Positions 1-5,487 of a stretch of 15,246 bases of DNA are shown piece by piece (the first letter of the stretch is position 1; the number at the start of each line of letters is the position of its first letter). The stretch spans positions 1 through 15,246 of the forward strand of contig CAZCEC010000112.1 in the NCBI GenBank assembly GCA_964497615.1, written 5' to 3'. The translations under genes were made by a program, and so were the position numbers. The notes below the pieces were generated by a model, which worked only from the letters and a program-made list of their open reading frames with translations, did not search any database and was not told the DNA's origin. Source of the DNA: CAZCEC01 sp964497615. Lineage in GTDB: Bacteria; Chloroflexota; Anaerolineae; Anaerolineales; UBA6663.

Positions 1-13
1 GGGGGCCCCCGGT

Positions 14-33
14 GGGGGGGGGGGGGGGGGGGG
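14..33. repeat. G20 homopolymer tract
   Basis: Twenty consecutive G on the plus strand follow GGGGGCCCCCGGT at the window edge. The tract lies about 50 bp beyond the stop codon of the last BMC gene and abuts a palindromic repeat. It could be a slippage-prone tract, a G-quadruplex former or an assembly/sequencing artefact, since poly-G is a known error mode of two-colour chemistry. A second tract of similar size lies at 9479-9496. Confidence 0.8.
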
Positions 34-66
34 CGGGACGGGGCCATGAAGGCCCCGGCTACCGGG
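31..66. repeat. Palindromic repeat copy, GTAGCCGGGGCC type
   Basis: The core at 40-62 contains GGGGCC-ATGAA-GGCCCC followed by GGCTAC. These 23 bases are identical to those of the first repeat unit inside the rpiB coding region (11674-11696). Read on the minus strand it starts with GTAGCCGGGGCC. Here it is intergenic, downstream of the last BMC gene. The stem is 6 bp with a 5-base loop. It is a dispersed palindromic element; no function can be assigned. Confidence 0.75.
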
Positions 67-80
67 GGCGCGAGCGTAAA

Positions 81-371
81 TTACGTGTTCTGGCCGCGGA
101 CGACCTGGGTGACGATGGTGTCGAGGAGGGCGGCGTCGACTTGCTCGCCGAGGCGGGCGATGACGGCGGCTTTGACGCGGTGGATGAGCTCGTCCTGGGC
201 GGTGGCGACGGCGGGAGGGACGGGCTGGGCGCGGATGAGGCGCAGGCCGCGCTTGAGGGCTTCGTCGCGGGCGAGGTCGGTGAGGACGATGTCGTCGTTG
301 ACCTCGAGGGAGGTGACGCCGCGGCTGGCGAGGTCTTGGATGTCGCGTTCGGTGTAGAAGGTTTTGGGCAT
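81..371 (-). CDS. Small BMC-associated protein, EutQ N-terminus-like
   Basis: A 96-residue protein that starts 3 bp after the BMC-T stop codon, so it is co-transcribed with it. Residues 5-47 (FYTERDIQDLASRGV, then DDIVLTDLARDEA and LRLIR) resemble the short N-terminal segment of EutQ, in which a helix precedes a strand and an 'I(L)T..ARE.A' motif. The barrel-forming cupin part of EutQ is absent. After a Pro-rich linker (49-56) come two amphipathic helices, about 59-74 and 79-92 (DAALLDTIVTQVVRG). The second looks like a BMC encapsulation peptide and closely resembles the C-terminus of the aldehyde dehydrogenase in this window. A role as a lumen-targeted or shell-organising adaptor is inference. 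The family match is from memory of EutQ, not from a search. Confidence 0.8.
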   Translation of the reverse strand: MPKTFYTERDIQDLASRGVTSLEVNDDIVLTDLARDEALKRGLRLIRAQPVPPAVATAQDELIHRVKAAVIARLGEQVDAALLDTIVTQVVRGQNT

Positions 372-374
372 GGG

Positions 375-1004
375 CTAGCGTCCCGGGCGGCCCTCCAGGG
401 ATTCGATGGCGGCGACGGCGGCGTTGCGGGCAGTGATGATTTCGGCTTCGGAGCCGGAGAGCCACATGCGGCCGAAGCGCCCGACGGAGGAGACGTGCAG
501 GATTTTGATGTTGGCGCCCTTTTCGGCTTCGTTGCAGGCGAAGTTGATGTAGGCGGCGGGGGCGACTTCGAGGACGAGCATGGTTTCGCCGGGGACGAGC
601 ATGGAGCCGCGGCGGAAGCGGTTGAGGAGCTGGGCCTGGTAGGGGTCCACGTTGGTGATGACCTGGATGGAGGCGATTTCGGGCTTGACCCGATCTTTGA
701 CTTCCAGGCCGAGGCGCTGGAGGACGACGCGGCCGGCCTCTAGGACTTCGGCCTGCGAGCGGGAGTGGATTTCGAACATGCCGAACTCGCGCTCGACGAG
801 CTGGGCGCCGGGGCGGGCCTCGGTGGCCTTGACGGCGATATCCACCATGCGGAAGGCTTCGTTGCCGGGGGCCATCTCGATATAGAGCGAGGCCATGCCT
901 TCGGTGGGCAGGTCGCCCTGGGTGATGGTGCCGACGAAGGCCGCGTACTGCGGCTGCATGCGGTCGAGGTAGGAATAGCAGCGGAGTTGGAATTCGTCGG
1001 CCAT
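375..1004 (-). CDS. BMC-T shell protein, CsoS1D/Hoch_3341-like tandem trimer
   Basis: A 209-residue tandem BMC-domain protein that forms pseudohexameric trimer tiles in the shell facet. It resembles the double-stacked, permuted class (CsoS1D; Haliangium Hoch_3341), which has gated large pores. The first domain shows SLYIEMAPGNEAFRMVDIAV (39-58) and the VEREFG pore loop (70-75). The adjacent E71-R72 pair matches the Glu-Arg gate of CsoS1D. The second domain shows GETMLVLEVAPAAYINFACN (139-158), NEAEKGANI (158-166) and GRFGRMWLSGSEAEI (175-189). ATG start with GGAG just upstream. It lies between the EutJ-like gene (48-bp gap) and the small EutQ-N-like gene (3-bp gap). In this class it is the usual candidate route for bulky metabolites such as sugar phosphates or cofactors. 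It is the only BMC-T in the window. Confidence 0.93.
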   Translation of the reverse strand: MADEFQLRCYSYLDRMQPQYAAFVGTITQGDLPTEGMASLYIEMAPGNEAFRMVDIAVKATEARPGAQLVEREFGMFEIHSRSQAEVLEAGRVVLQRLGLEVKDRVKPEIASIQVITNVDPYQAQLLNRFRRGSMLVPGETMLVLEVAPAAYINFACNEAEKGANIKILHVSSVGRFGRMWLSGSEAEIITARNAAVAAIESLEGRPGR

Positions 1005-1052
1005 GGGGCTCCGGGGGTGAGGGTGGGTAGGTGGCGGGTAGTATAGCGCAAA

Positions 1053-1889
1053 TTAGTTGTGCATGGCGATGCCGAGGGGGGTGATGAAGAGGGGGGCGCC
1101 GGGGATGAGAGTGGGAGTGCCGGTATATTCCTGGATGACCTGGGCCATGCCGGGGAAGGCGACGGCGCCGCCGACGAGGTAGAGGGTTTCGACGGAGTGG
1201 CCGGCGATGTGGCGGGCGACGATGGCGCCGACCTTTTCCATCACGGGGCGGACGACGGGGAAGAGGGCGGGCTGCTGGGCGGGGTCCTTCTTGAGTTCTT
1301 CGGCTTGCTCGAAAGTCAGGTTCTTGGCGCCAGCAATGACGAGGGAGAAGTGGGTGCCGCCGGTGGCTTCGTCGGCGGTGTGGACGACCTGGCCGCCGCG
1401 GACGACGGCGACACCGGTGGTGCCGCCGCCGACGTCCACGATGGCGCCGTCCGTGATCTGGAGGACGTTATTGGCGGCGGTAGGCTCGTCGAGCAGGCCG
1501 GTGCAGTCGAGGCCGGCGGCGTGGAGGACGTTGGCGGTGGCGCGGACTTCGGCGAGGGGGACGCCGGGGGGGTAGCCGGAGGCGGCGGAGGTGAGCTCGA
1601 AGCCGAGGCGGGCTTCGACGCGGGCCTTGAGTTCCTTGAGGAGGGCGACGGCGCCGACGAAGTCCACGACGAGGCCGTCGCGGGCGACCTGGGCGAAGCG
1701 ATAGGCGCCGGCAAGGGGCTGGCGGTCGGCGTCGAGGACGGCGAGGACGGTGTAGGCGGTGCCGAGGTCCACGCCGACGTGGACGGGGCCGCGGTAATGG
1801 CCGTTGGGAGGTAAGGCGGGCGTGCCGGGCGTCTCGTGAGCGAGGACGGATTCGGCGCGGGCAAGGAGGGAGGGGAGGGAGGGGTTCAC
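1053..1889 (-). CDS. eutJ: EutJ-like actin/Hsp70-fold BMC chaperone
   Basis: A 278-residue protein of the EutJ family, ASKHA/Hsp70-like ATPases encoded in many BMC loci and presumed to assist folding or assembly of cargo. All three ATP-site elements are visible: phosphate-1 DLGTAYT (41-47), phosphate-2 VDVGGGTTG (151-159) and the adenosine motif LVGGAVAFPG (238-247). DEPTAA (134-139) is the Hsp70/MreB-like connecting motif. There is no substrate-binding domain, as is usual for EutJ. The start is GTG (CAC at 1887-1889), with only a weak ribosome-binding site. The 35 residues before the fold are Pro-rich and could be trimmed if a later start is used. It leads the second BMC block (EutJ, BMC-T, small protein), which is separated from the main block by about 5.6 kb of unrelated genes. 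No other ethanolamine genes are present. Confidence 0.93.
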   Translation of the reverse strand: MNPSLPSLLARAESVLAHETPGTPALPPNGHYRGPVHVGVDLGTAYTVLAVLDADRQPLAGAYRFAQVARDGLVVDFVGAVALLKELKARVEARLGFELTSAASGYPPGVPLAEVRATANVLHAAGLDCTGLLDEPTAANNVLQITDGAIVDVGGGTTGVAVVRGGQVVHTADEATGGTHFSLVIAGAKNLTFEQAEELKKDPAQQPALFPVVRPVMEKVGAIVARHIAGHSVETLYLVGGAVAFPGMAQVIQEYTGTPTLIPGAPLFITPLGIAMHN

Positions 1890-1973
1890 GGGGGAAGGAT
1901 AACAGGAAATGGGGGAAATGGGGACTCGGGGGATGCTTCGCTAGGGGACTCAGGGGCGGGGCGAATGGGGCCG

Positions 1974-1988
1974 GCGAATGTAATTCGC
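1974..1988. repeat. Intergenic palindrome GCGAAT-GTA-ATTCGC
   Basis: GCGAAT and ATTCGC form a 6-bp stem around GTA, embedded in G-rich sequence and followed by TAGG-like flanks on the minus strand. It resembles the short dispersed palindromes elsewhere in the window. It sits in the 238-bp gap between the EutJ-like and antitoxin-like genes, where no gene is visible. Confidence 0.5.
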
Positions 1989-2048
1989 GCCTGCGGGCCT
2001 AGGGACAAACGGACCCCCGGCCACTTCGGGCGTGAAGCGATGTTGGAC

Positions 2049-2062
2049 TGTTCAGCTGAACA
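2049..2062. promoter_or_regulatory. Perfect 14-bp palindrome, candidate operator
   Basis: TGTTCAGCTGAACA is a perfect 14-bp palindrome about 160 bp upstream of the EutJ-like GTG start, in a gap with no gene. Dyads of this size are typical of dimeric repressor sites. No specific regulator can be named. The GTTC/GAAC half-sites are in the opposite order to the Gram-positive LexA box. Confidence 0.3.
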
Positions 2063-2127
2063 ACGCGGATGACAACCGACCTGGGCAGGGCGCGCAAGTC
2101 TTTTCCGCCGATGACTTGAGGGTGATG

Positions 2128-2319
2128 CTATGAGTGGCTATCCTTCTTCAGCCGCCGCTTGAGTTCATCCAGGGTCAACGTCTCTTCGTCACGGCGCTCG
2201 GCGACGACGGCGAGATCGTGGAGATCTTCTAACAGCATCTCATTCTGCTTGAGGGAAAGTATGACGCCTGTCCGCTTGCCGTGGGCGTCAACTGCGTAGC
2301 GCTCCTTGATGGTAGCCAT
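2128..2319 (-). CDS. Orphan antitoxin-like small protein
   Basis: A 63-residue protein (MATIKERYAVDAHGKRTGV..., acidic/basic helical C-terminus with LTLDELKRRLKKD at 48-60). The layout, a short beta-rich N-terminus followed by charged helices, resembles Phd/YefM-type or related antitoxins that give a host gene a 'use this residue in context' autoregulator. The ATG at 2317-2319 is chosen because GAGGA stands 7-8 bases upstream. An ATG seven codons earlier (2340) is also in frame but has no clear ribosome-binding site. No RelE/PIN-like toxin gene can be read downstream or upstream, so this is either an orphan antitoxin or not a toxin-antitoxin component at all. Confidence 0.6.
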   Translation of the reverse strand: MATIKERYAVDAHGKRTGVILSLKQNEMLLEDLHDLAVVAERRDEETLTLDELKRRLKKDSHS

Positions 2320-2461
2320 GATCTGGTTCCTCGACTGCATAGCGACAGCACCCTCGACATCATACGATAGGTGATGATTGACACCTCCCAGGGCGGCGGC
2401 GGGGGAATAGAATTGGGGCGGGGGGACGCGGGTGAAGGGGGATGGGAGATGGGAGGCGGCG

Positions 2462-3160
2462 ATGACGGCACAGGCAAGCGTTTCGTGGCCGAAGGTGGTG
2501 GTGCAGTTGCTGGTGGTGATCGTTCTGATTCCGCTGCTGCCGCTGTTGATTTCGGGGCGGTGGGGGTGGGGGGAGGCGTGGGTGTATGCGGGGGTCGTGA
2601 TCGCGGGGTTTGCGGTGGGCCGGGCGCTGGCGGCGCGGCGGCACCCAGACTTGCTGACGGAGCGGGCGCGGATGCTGCGGCACGAGGATACAGTGGCGTG
2701 GGACCGGTGGCTGGCGCCGGTGGTGGGGATTGGGGCGGGGTTGATTCCGCTGGCGGCAGGGCTGAATGCGCGCCTGGCGCCGGGGACGGAGTGGGGTTGG
2801 GCGCCAAAGGCGGGGGCGCTGGTCGTGATCCTGGCGGGGTATGCGCTGGGGACGTGGGCGTTGATGGAGAACCGGTTCTTCTCGGGCGTGGTGCGGCTGC
2901 AAACCGAGCGGGGGCACAGGGTGGTGTCGAGCGGGCCATATGCGTGGGTGCGGCATCCGGGCTACGCGGGGGCGCTGCTGACGTATGCGGCGACGCCGGT
3001 GTGGCTGGAGACGCCGTGGGCGTTTGTGGCGGCGGGGTTGATGGCGGTGGTGCTGGTGGTGCGGACGAGGCTGGAGGATCAGTGGCTGCGGGATAACCTG
3101 GAGGGGTATGAGGCGTATGCGGGGCGGGTGCGGTGGCGGCTGCTGCCGGGGGTGTGGTAG
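2462..3160 (+). CDS. ICMT/PEMT-family membrane methyltransferase-like protein
   Basis: A 232-residue integral membrane protein and the only plus-strand gene in the window. Hydrophobic segments are near 10-30, 37-58, 82-100, 117-135 and 178-200. The family signature SSGPYAWVRHPGY (156-168) is followed by a hydrophobic hairpin and the C-terminal ED.WL..NLEGYEAYAGRV.WRLLPG. These match the isoprenylcysteine carboxyl methyltransferase / phospholipid N-methyltransferase superfamily, where the RHP segment lines the SAM site. The substrate is unknown; bacterial members seldom have prenylated proteins as targets. The ATG at 2462 is preferred because GGGAGG stands 5 bases upstream; a start 30 bp earlier is possible. 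Its codons end mostly in G (GCG, GTG, GGG), unlike the C-ending codons of the minus-strand genes. It converges with a second family member (3318-3908). Confidence 0.85.
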   Translation: MTAQASVSWPKVVVQLLVVIVLIPLLPLLISGRWGWGEAWVYAGVVIAGFAVGRALAARRHPDLLTERARMLRHEDTVAWDRWLAPVVGIGAGLIPLAAGLNARLAPGTEWGWAPKAGALVVILAGYALGTWALMENRFFSGVVRLQTERGHRVVSSGPYAWVRHPGYAGALLTYAATPVWLETPWAFVAAGLMAVVLVVRTRLEDQWLRDNLEGYEAYAGRVRWRLLPGVW

Positions 3161-3253
3161 GGGGCAAGGGGACACTGGGGGCGGAAGGGGAGTGGCACGG
3201 GGGACAGCGGCGGGGCGGAGGGGGCGGGTTGGGCGATTGGGTTGAAAGGGGGG

Positions 3254-3291
3254 ACGAGCACCGCCCTGGCGATAACCAGGGCGGTGCTCGT
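3254..3291. terminator. Perfect 16-bp hairpin between convergent genes
   Basis: ACGAGCACCGCCCTGG, loop CGATAA, then the exact reverse complement. The hairpin lies 93 bp after the plus-strand gene stop and 26 bp after the minus-strand gene stop, and so probably serves both as a bidirectional terminator. The T-rich tail is weak on both sides (TT on plus; CCCCCCTTTCAA on minus). Confidence 0.8.
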
Positions 3292-3317
3292 TAATGGCAG
3301 GACGCAGCGGCCGGGGA

Positions 3318-3908
3318 CTAGAAGAGCCTGGGCACGAAGCGGCCGGTGCGGCGGGCATAGGCGCGGTAGGACTCGCCGAAGGTTTCGATGAGGCGGGCTT
3401 CCTCATGGGGCGTGCGCCAGACGAGGAAGACGATGGCAGGCAGCATAGCGACGGCAATCCACCACAGGCCGGTGACGAGGAAGAGGGCCAGGAGGGCCGT
3501 GGCGCCGGTGGAGTAGAGGGGGTGGCGCACGAAGCGGTAGGGGCCGTGGGTGACGAGTTGGTGGCCCTGGCGGGTGGCCTGGGTGGGGGAGATGTTGTTG
3601 CCGATGCTCACCAGCACCCAATAGACGAGGGGCACGAGGGCGGCCATGAGGACGACGCCCAGCCAACGTACCCAATCGGGCAGGGTGAGGCGAGCCCAGG
3701 CGACCCAGTCGGGATTGATCAGGTAGCCAAGCAGGGGCAGGATGGCGAGCAGGCCATAGAGGCGGACGAAGGTCACGGCGCGGCGGCCCTCGGCGGTGCG
3801 CATGACGCCGCCCTGGCGGTCGGCGCGGCGGCGGAAGTAGCCGCTGAGGGTGAAGACGGTGAGTATGAAGGCGAGGCTGATGAGGCGGAAGGTGAGTTCG
3901 GTGTTCAT
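3318..3908 (-). CDS. ICMT-family isoprenylcysteine methyltransferase-like protein
   Basis: A 196-residue polytopic membrane protein with hydrophobic segments near 7-24, 48-64, 82-102 and 136-164. The family signature HGPYRFVRHPLY (121-132) is followed by a membrane hairpin and the conserved EEARLIETFGESYRAYARRT (169-188), ending PRLF. This is the classic bacterial ICMT/PEMT-like layout, with a SAM-binding C-terminal half. The physiological substrate cannot be read from the sequence. The ATG is preceded by AAAAGGA at good spacing. It follows the unrecognised membrane-protein gene after a 91-bp gap holding a GC-rich repeat-like segment and may share its promoter. It is only about 30% similar by eye to the convergent plus-strand paralogue, so a recent tandem duplication is unlikely. 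Confidence 0.88.
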   Translation of the reverse strand: MNTELTFRLISLAFILTVFTLSGYFRRRADRQGGVMRTAEGRRAVTFVRLYGLLAILPLLGYLINPDWVAWARLTLPDWVRWLGVVLMAALVPLVYWVLVSIGNNISPTQATRQGHQLVTHGPYRFVRHPLYSTGATALLALFLVTGLWWIAVAMLPAIVFLVWRTPHEEARLIETFGESYRAYARRTGRFVPRLF

Positions 3909-3999
3909 GCGAGTCCTTTTGGATCAGGAGATAGATGCCTCGGCAAGAGCGGCCTCGGAATGACAGGGCCGGTCGGCAGGCAATGGCTGGCCGGCCGGG

Positions 4000-4683
4000 T
4001 TACCATAGAACGATGGTGGATAGGGTGAAGAAGGCCAGGTAGGCGAGGCTGAAGCCGGCGCCTTCGACCGGGGCGATGAGCCGGGGCAGCAGGCGGCGGA
4101 TGATGAAGTAGACGATGACGAGGACGACGGGGTTGAGGGCCGCCATCCACACGGGGTAGCCCGTGCCGCCGAGGAGGACAGAGATCGAGAACCACAGGCT
4201 GCCGGCGAGGAGGGCGAGCATGATGGCGCCGTAGCTGATGGCGAGCACCTGCCGGTGGCGCTTGAACATGCCGAGGATGACGGTTTGGGAATCGCCGGTG
4301 AGCTTGTTGAGGGCGTGGACGTATTCGCCCAGGTAGATGAAGGAGCCGTGGACGAAGGGGGAGAGGATGAAGCCAAAGGCGAAGAGCAGGACGGGCGGCC
4401 AAAGCTGCCAGCCGAGGGCGGGCTGGAGGCCGAGGTACATCTGCCAGGCGCCGGCCAGGTAGAGGGGCGTGGCGAAGACGCCGATGAGGCCGCCCCACAT
4501 GATGCGCCACCAGGGCAGGGCGGCCATTTTCTCGGTGTCGGAGAGCAGCTTGGCGTGCGGCTGGAGGTTGGGGTAGTCGGCCAGGTTGACGCGGGCGTTG
4601 AGCATGAGGACATCGCCGATGGCGTAGGCGAGGGCGCCGAGCATGGCGGCAAGGCTGGTGAGGTGGAGGAGGGTGGCGGGCAT
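4000..4683 (-). CDS. Multi-pass membrane protein, family not recognised
   Basis: A 227-residue protein with about six hydrophobic segments (roughly 8-27, 58-80, 90-120, 145-168, 178-196 and 207-226). The N-terminus (MPATLLHLTSLAAMLGALAY) is membrane-like rather than a cleavable signal. A conserved-looking polar stretch FVHGSFIYLGEYVHALNKL (109-127) with two His, a Glu and a Tyr inside or beside the membrane could be a ligand or metal site. I do not recognise the family with confidence. An AT-rich, repeated CTAAA/TTTAG element (4704-4730) sits directly upstream, so this gene probably has its own regulated promoter. The ATG at 4683 lacks a close ribosome-binding site (AAGGCAG is about 13 bases away). 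The ICMT-like gene follows on the same strand. Confidence 0.8.
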   Translation of the reverse strand: MPATLLHLTSLAAMLGALAYAIGDVLMLNARVNLADYPNLQPHAKLLSDTEKMAALPWWRIMWGGLIGVFATPLYLAGAWQMYLGLQPALGWQLWPPVLLFAFGFILSPFVHGSFIYLGEYVHALNKLTGDSQTVILGMFKRHRQVLAISYGAIMLALLAGSLWFSISVLLGGTGYPVWMAALNPVVLVIVYFIIRRLLPRLIAPVEGAGFSLAYLAFFTLSTIVLW

Positions 4684-4703
4684 GGTAGAGTTCTGCCTTT
4701 TGG

Positions 4704-4730
4704 CTAAATATAATTTTAGGTAAGACTAAA
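4704..4730 (-). promoter_or_regulatory. Operator-like element CTAAA-N6-TTTAG-N6-CTAAA
   Basis: Three 5-base half-sites of alternating orientation are spaced exactly 6 bases apart (CTAAA 4704-4708, TTTAG 4715-4719, CTAAA 4726-4730). They form two overlapping inverted repeats with an 11-bp period, so successive sites face the same side of the helix. The right-hand pair reads TTTAGGTAAGACTAAA, similar to DtxR/MntR-family metal-responsive operators. The element is 21 bp upstream of the membrane-protein start and strikingly AT-rich for this genome, and it contains TATAAT-like hexamers. The regulator identity is inference. Confidence 0.55.
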
Positions 4731-5062
4731 TATAGCGCGGGAGGGGGGTGGTTGTCAAGTGGTGATTCGGCATTTGTCTGCTTTCGTCAGATGGAACGGA
4801 TGGAGTGCACGGGAAGGGAGGAGGCGGGAGGCAGATCGGCATGTGCCCGGCGGTTGACCCCAAAGGGGGGCTTCGCACAACCGCGACAACCGACGGCACG
4901 AAGCCGGCACCTCCGTGGGGCGTCATGACCTGCGCCGGCTAAGATCGCGGCGGATGGCGCGGGCGGCCACGATGGGCAAATGCACCCCGCGGCCAAGGGT
5001 GTGGAAGCGCTATGGTCCGCGAGAGGGAAGCCCGAGGTTTTGGCTTAGCGGAGTTGGCCGCC
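4731..5062. other. Gene-free region with nested inverted repeats
   Basis: About 330 bp without a convincing gene on either strand. At 4850-4884, GCGGTTG and CAACCGC enclose CCCC-AAA-GGGG, forming a nested hairpin. GGCTTCG (4869-4875) can instead pair with CGAAGCC (4899-4905), so two structures compete. A further GC-rich dyad, GCCGCCT-C-AGGCGGC (5057-5071), overlaps the VOC stop codon. The region separates the RR/MFS/VOC group from the membrane-protein pair and probably contains terminator activity. No ORF here has recognisable family motifs. Confidence 0.5.
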
Positions 5063-5452
5063 TCAGGCGGCGGGGTCCACGTTGGCGACGGATTGGGAGA
5101 AGGTCCAGCGGCGGCCGGAGAGGTCGAGGGCGGTGTATTGGCGCTCGCCAAAGGGGTAGGTGGTGGGCGGGTTGAGGATGGCGGCGCCGGCCTGCTGGAC
5201 GCGGGCGAAGTGGTCGTCCACATCAGCGACGGCGACCATGAGGGAGTGGGAGGTGATTTCGGCGGGGGCGGTATCGGCATGGACGACAACGAAAGCGGTG
5301 GAATCGTCAATCAGCATTTGGGCGCGGTGGTTGGCGATGCGGAGGCGTTCGCGGAAGCCAAAGACGCGGGTGAGCCAGGCGACGGCGGCGGGGAGGTCGG
5401 GGTAGGTGAGTTCGGGGATGAGGGTGCCGGGGGGCATCGAGGGATTTGCCAT
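5063..5452 (-). CDS. VOC-superfamily (glyoxalase/bleomycin-resistance-like) protein
   Basis: A 129-residue single VOC domain made of two beta-alpha-beta-beta-beta modules. Module one runs from IPELTYPDLPAAVAWLTRVF, with FGFRERLRI, to AFVVVHAD. Module two runs from HSLMVAVADVDDHFARVQQA, through AAILNPP and YPFGERQYTALDLSG, to RWTFSQ. The length is standard. The usual metal ligand pattern (His/Glu at strands 1, 4, 5 and 8) is only partly visible (E14, H69, the Tyr/Asp strand), so the activity (isomerase, dioxygenase, binding protein) cannot be named. It starts 35 bp after the MFS stop, probably in the same transcript. A link to the BMC is not evident. Confidence 0.85.
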   Translation of the reverse strand: MANPSMPPGTLIPELTYPDLPAAVAWLTRVFGFRERLRIANHRAQMLIDDSTAFVVVHADTAPAEITSHSLMVAVADVDDHFARVQQAGAAILNPPTTYPFGERQYTALDLSGRRWTFSQSVANVDPAA

Positions 5453-5487
5453 GACGAGGCCAATGATACCCGATGAGGGGTGGGTGA

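Noticed and set aside
1005..1052. Promoter TATACT between the EutJ-like and BMC-T genes
   Set aside because: A -10-like hexamer exists, but there is no acceptable -35 and the short gap is consistent with co-transcription.
12..1814. Long plus-strand open frames rich in Gly/Asp/Glu opposite the BMC-T and EutJ-like genes
   Set aside because: They are antisense shadows produced by GC-rich third positions; their compositions have no family motifs, while the minus-strand frames have clear domains.
2128..2340. Complete toxin-antitoxin pair
   Set aside because: No RelE-, PIN- or HigB-like frame adjoins the antitoxin-like gene on either side.
2378..2383. TTGACA -35 box for the plus-strand ICMT-like gene
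   Set aside because: No -10 hexamer stands at 16-18 bases; the nearest TAGAAT is 24 bases away.
3930..3966. Mobile element or RNA gene in the gap before the ICMT-like gene
   Set aside because: The CCTCGG-containing segment looks like a common short dispersed repeat, but I see no full inverted repeat, target duplication or RNA fold to support a firm call.
4915..5175. Arg-rich plus-strand frame in the gene-free region
   Set aside because: Low-complexity Arg/Gly/Trp composition, overlap with the VOC gene on the other strand and no ribosome-binding site.
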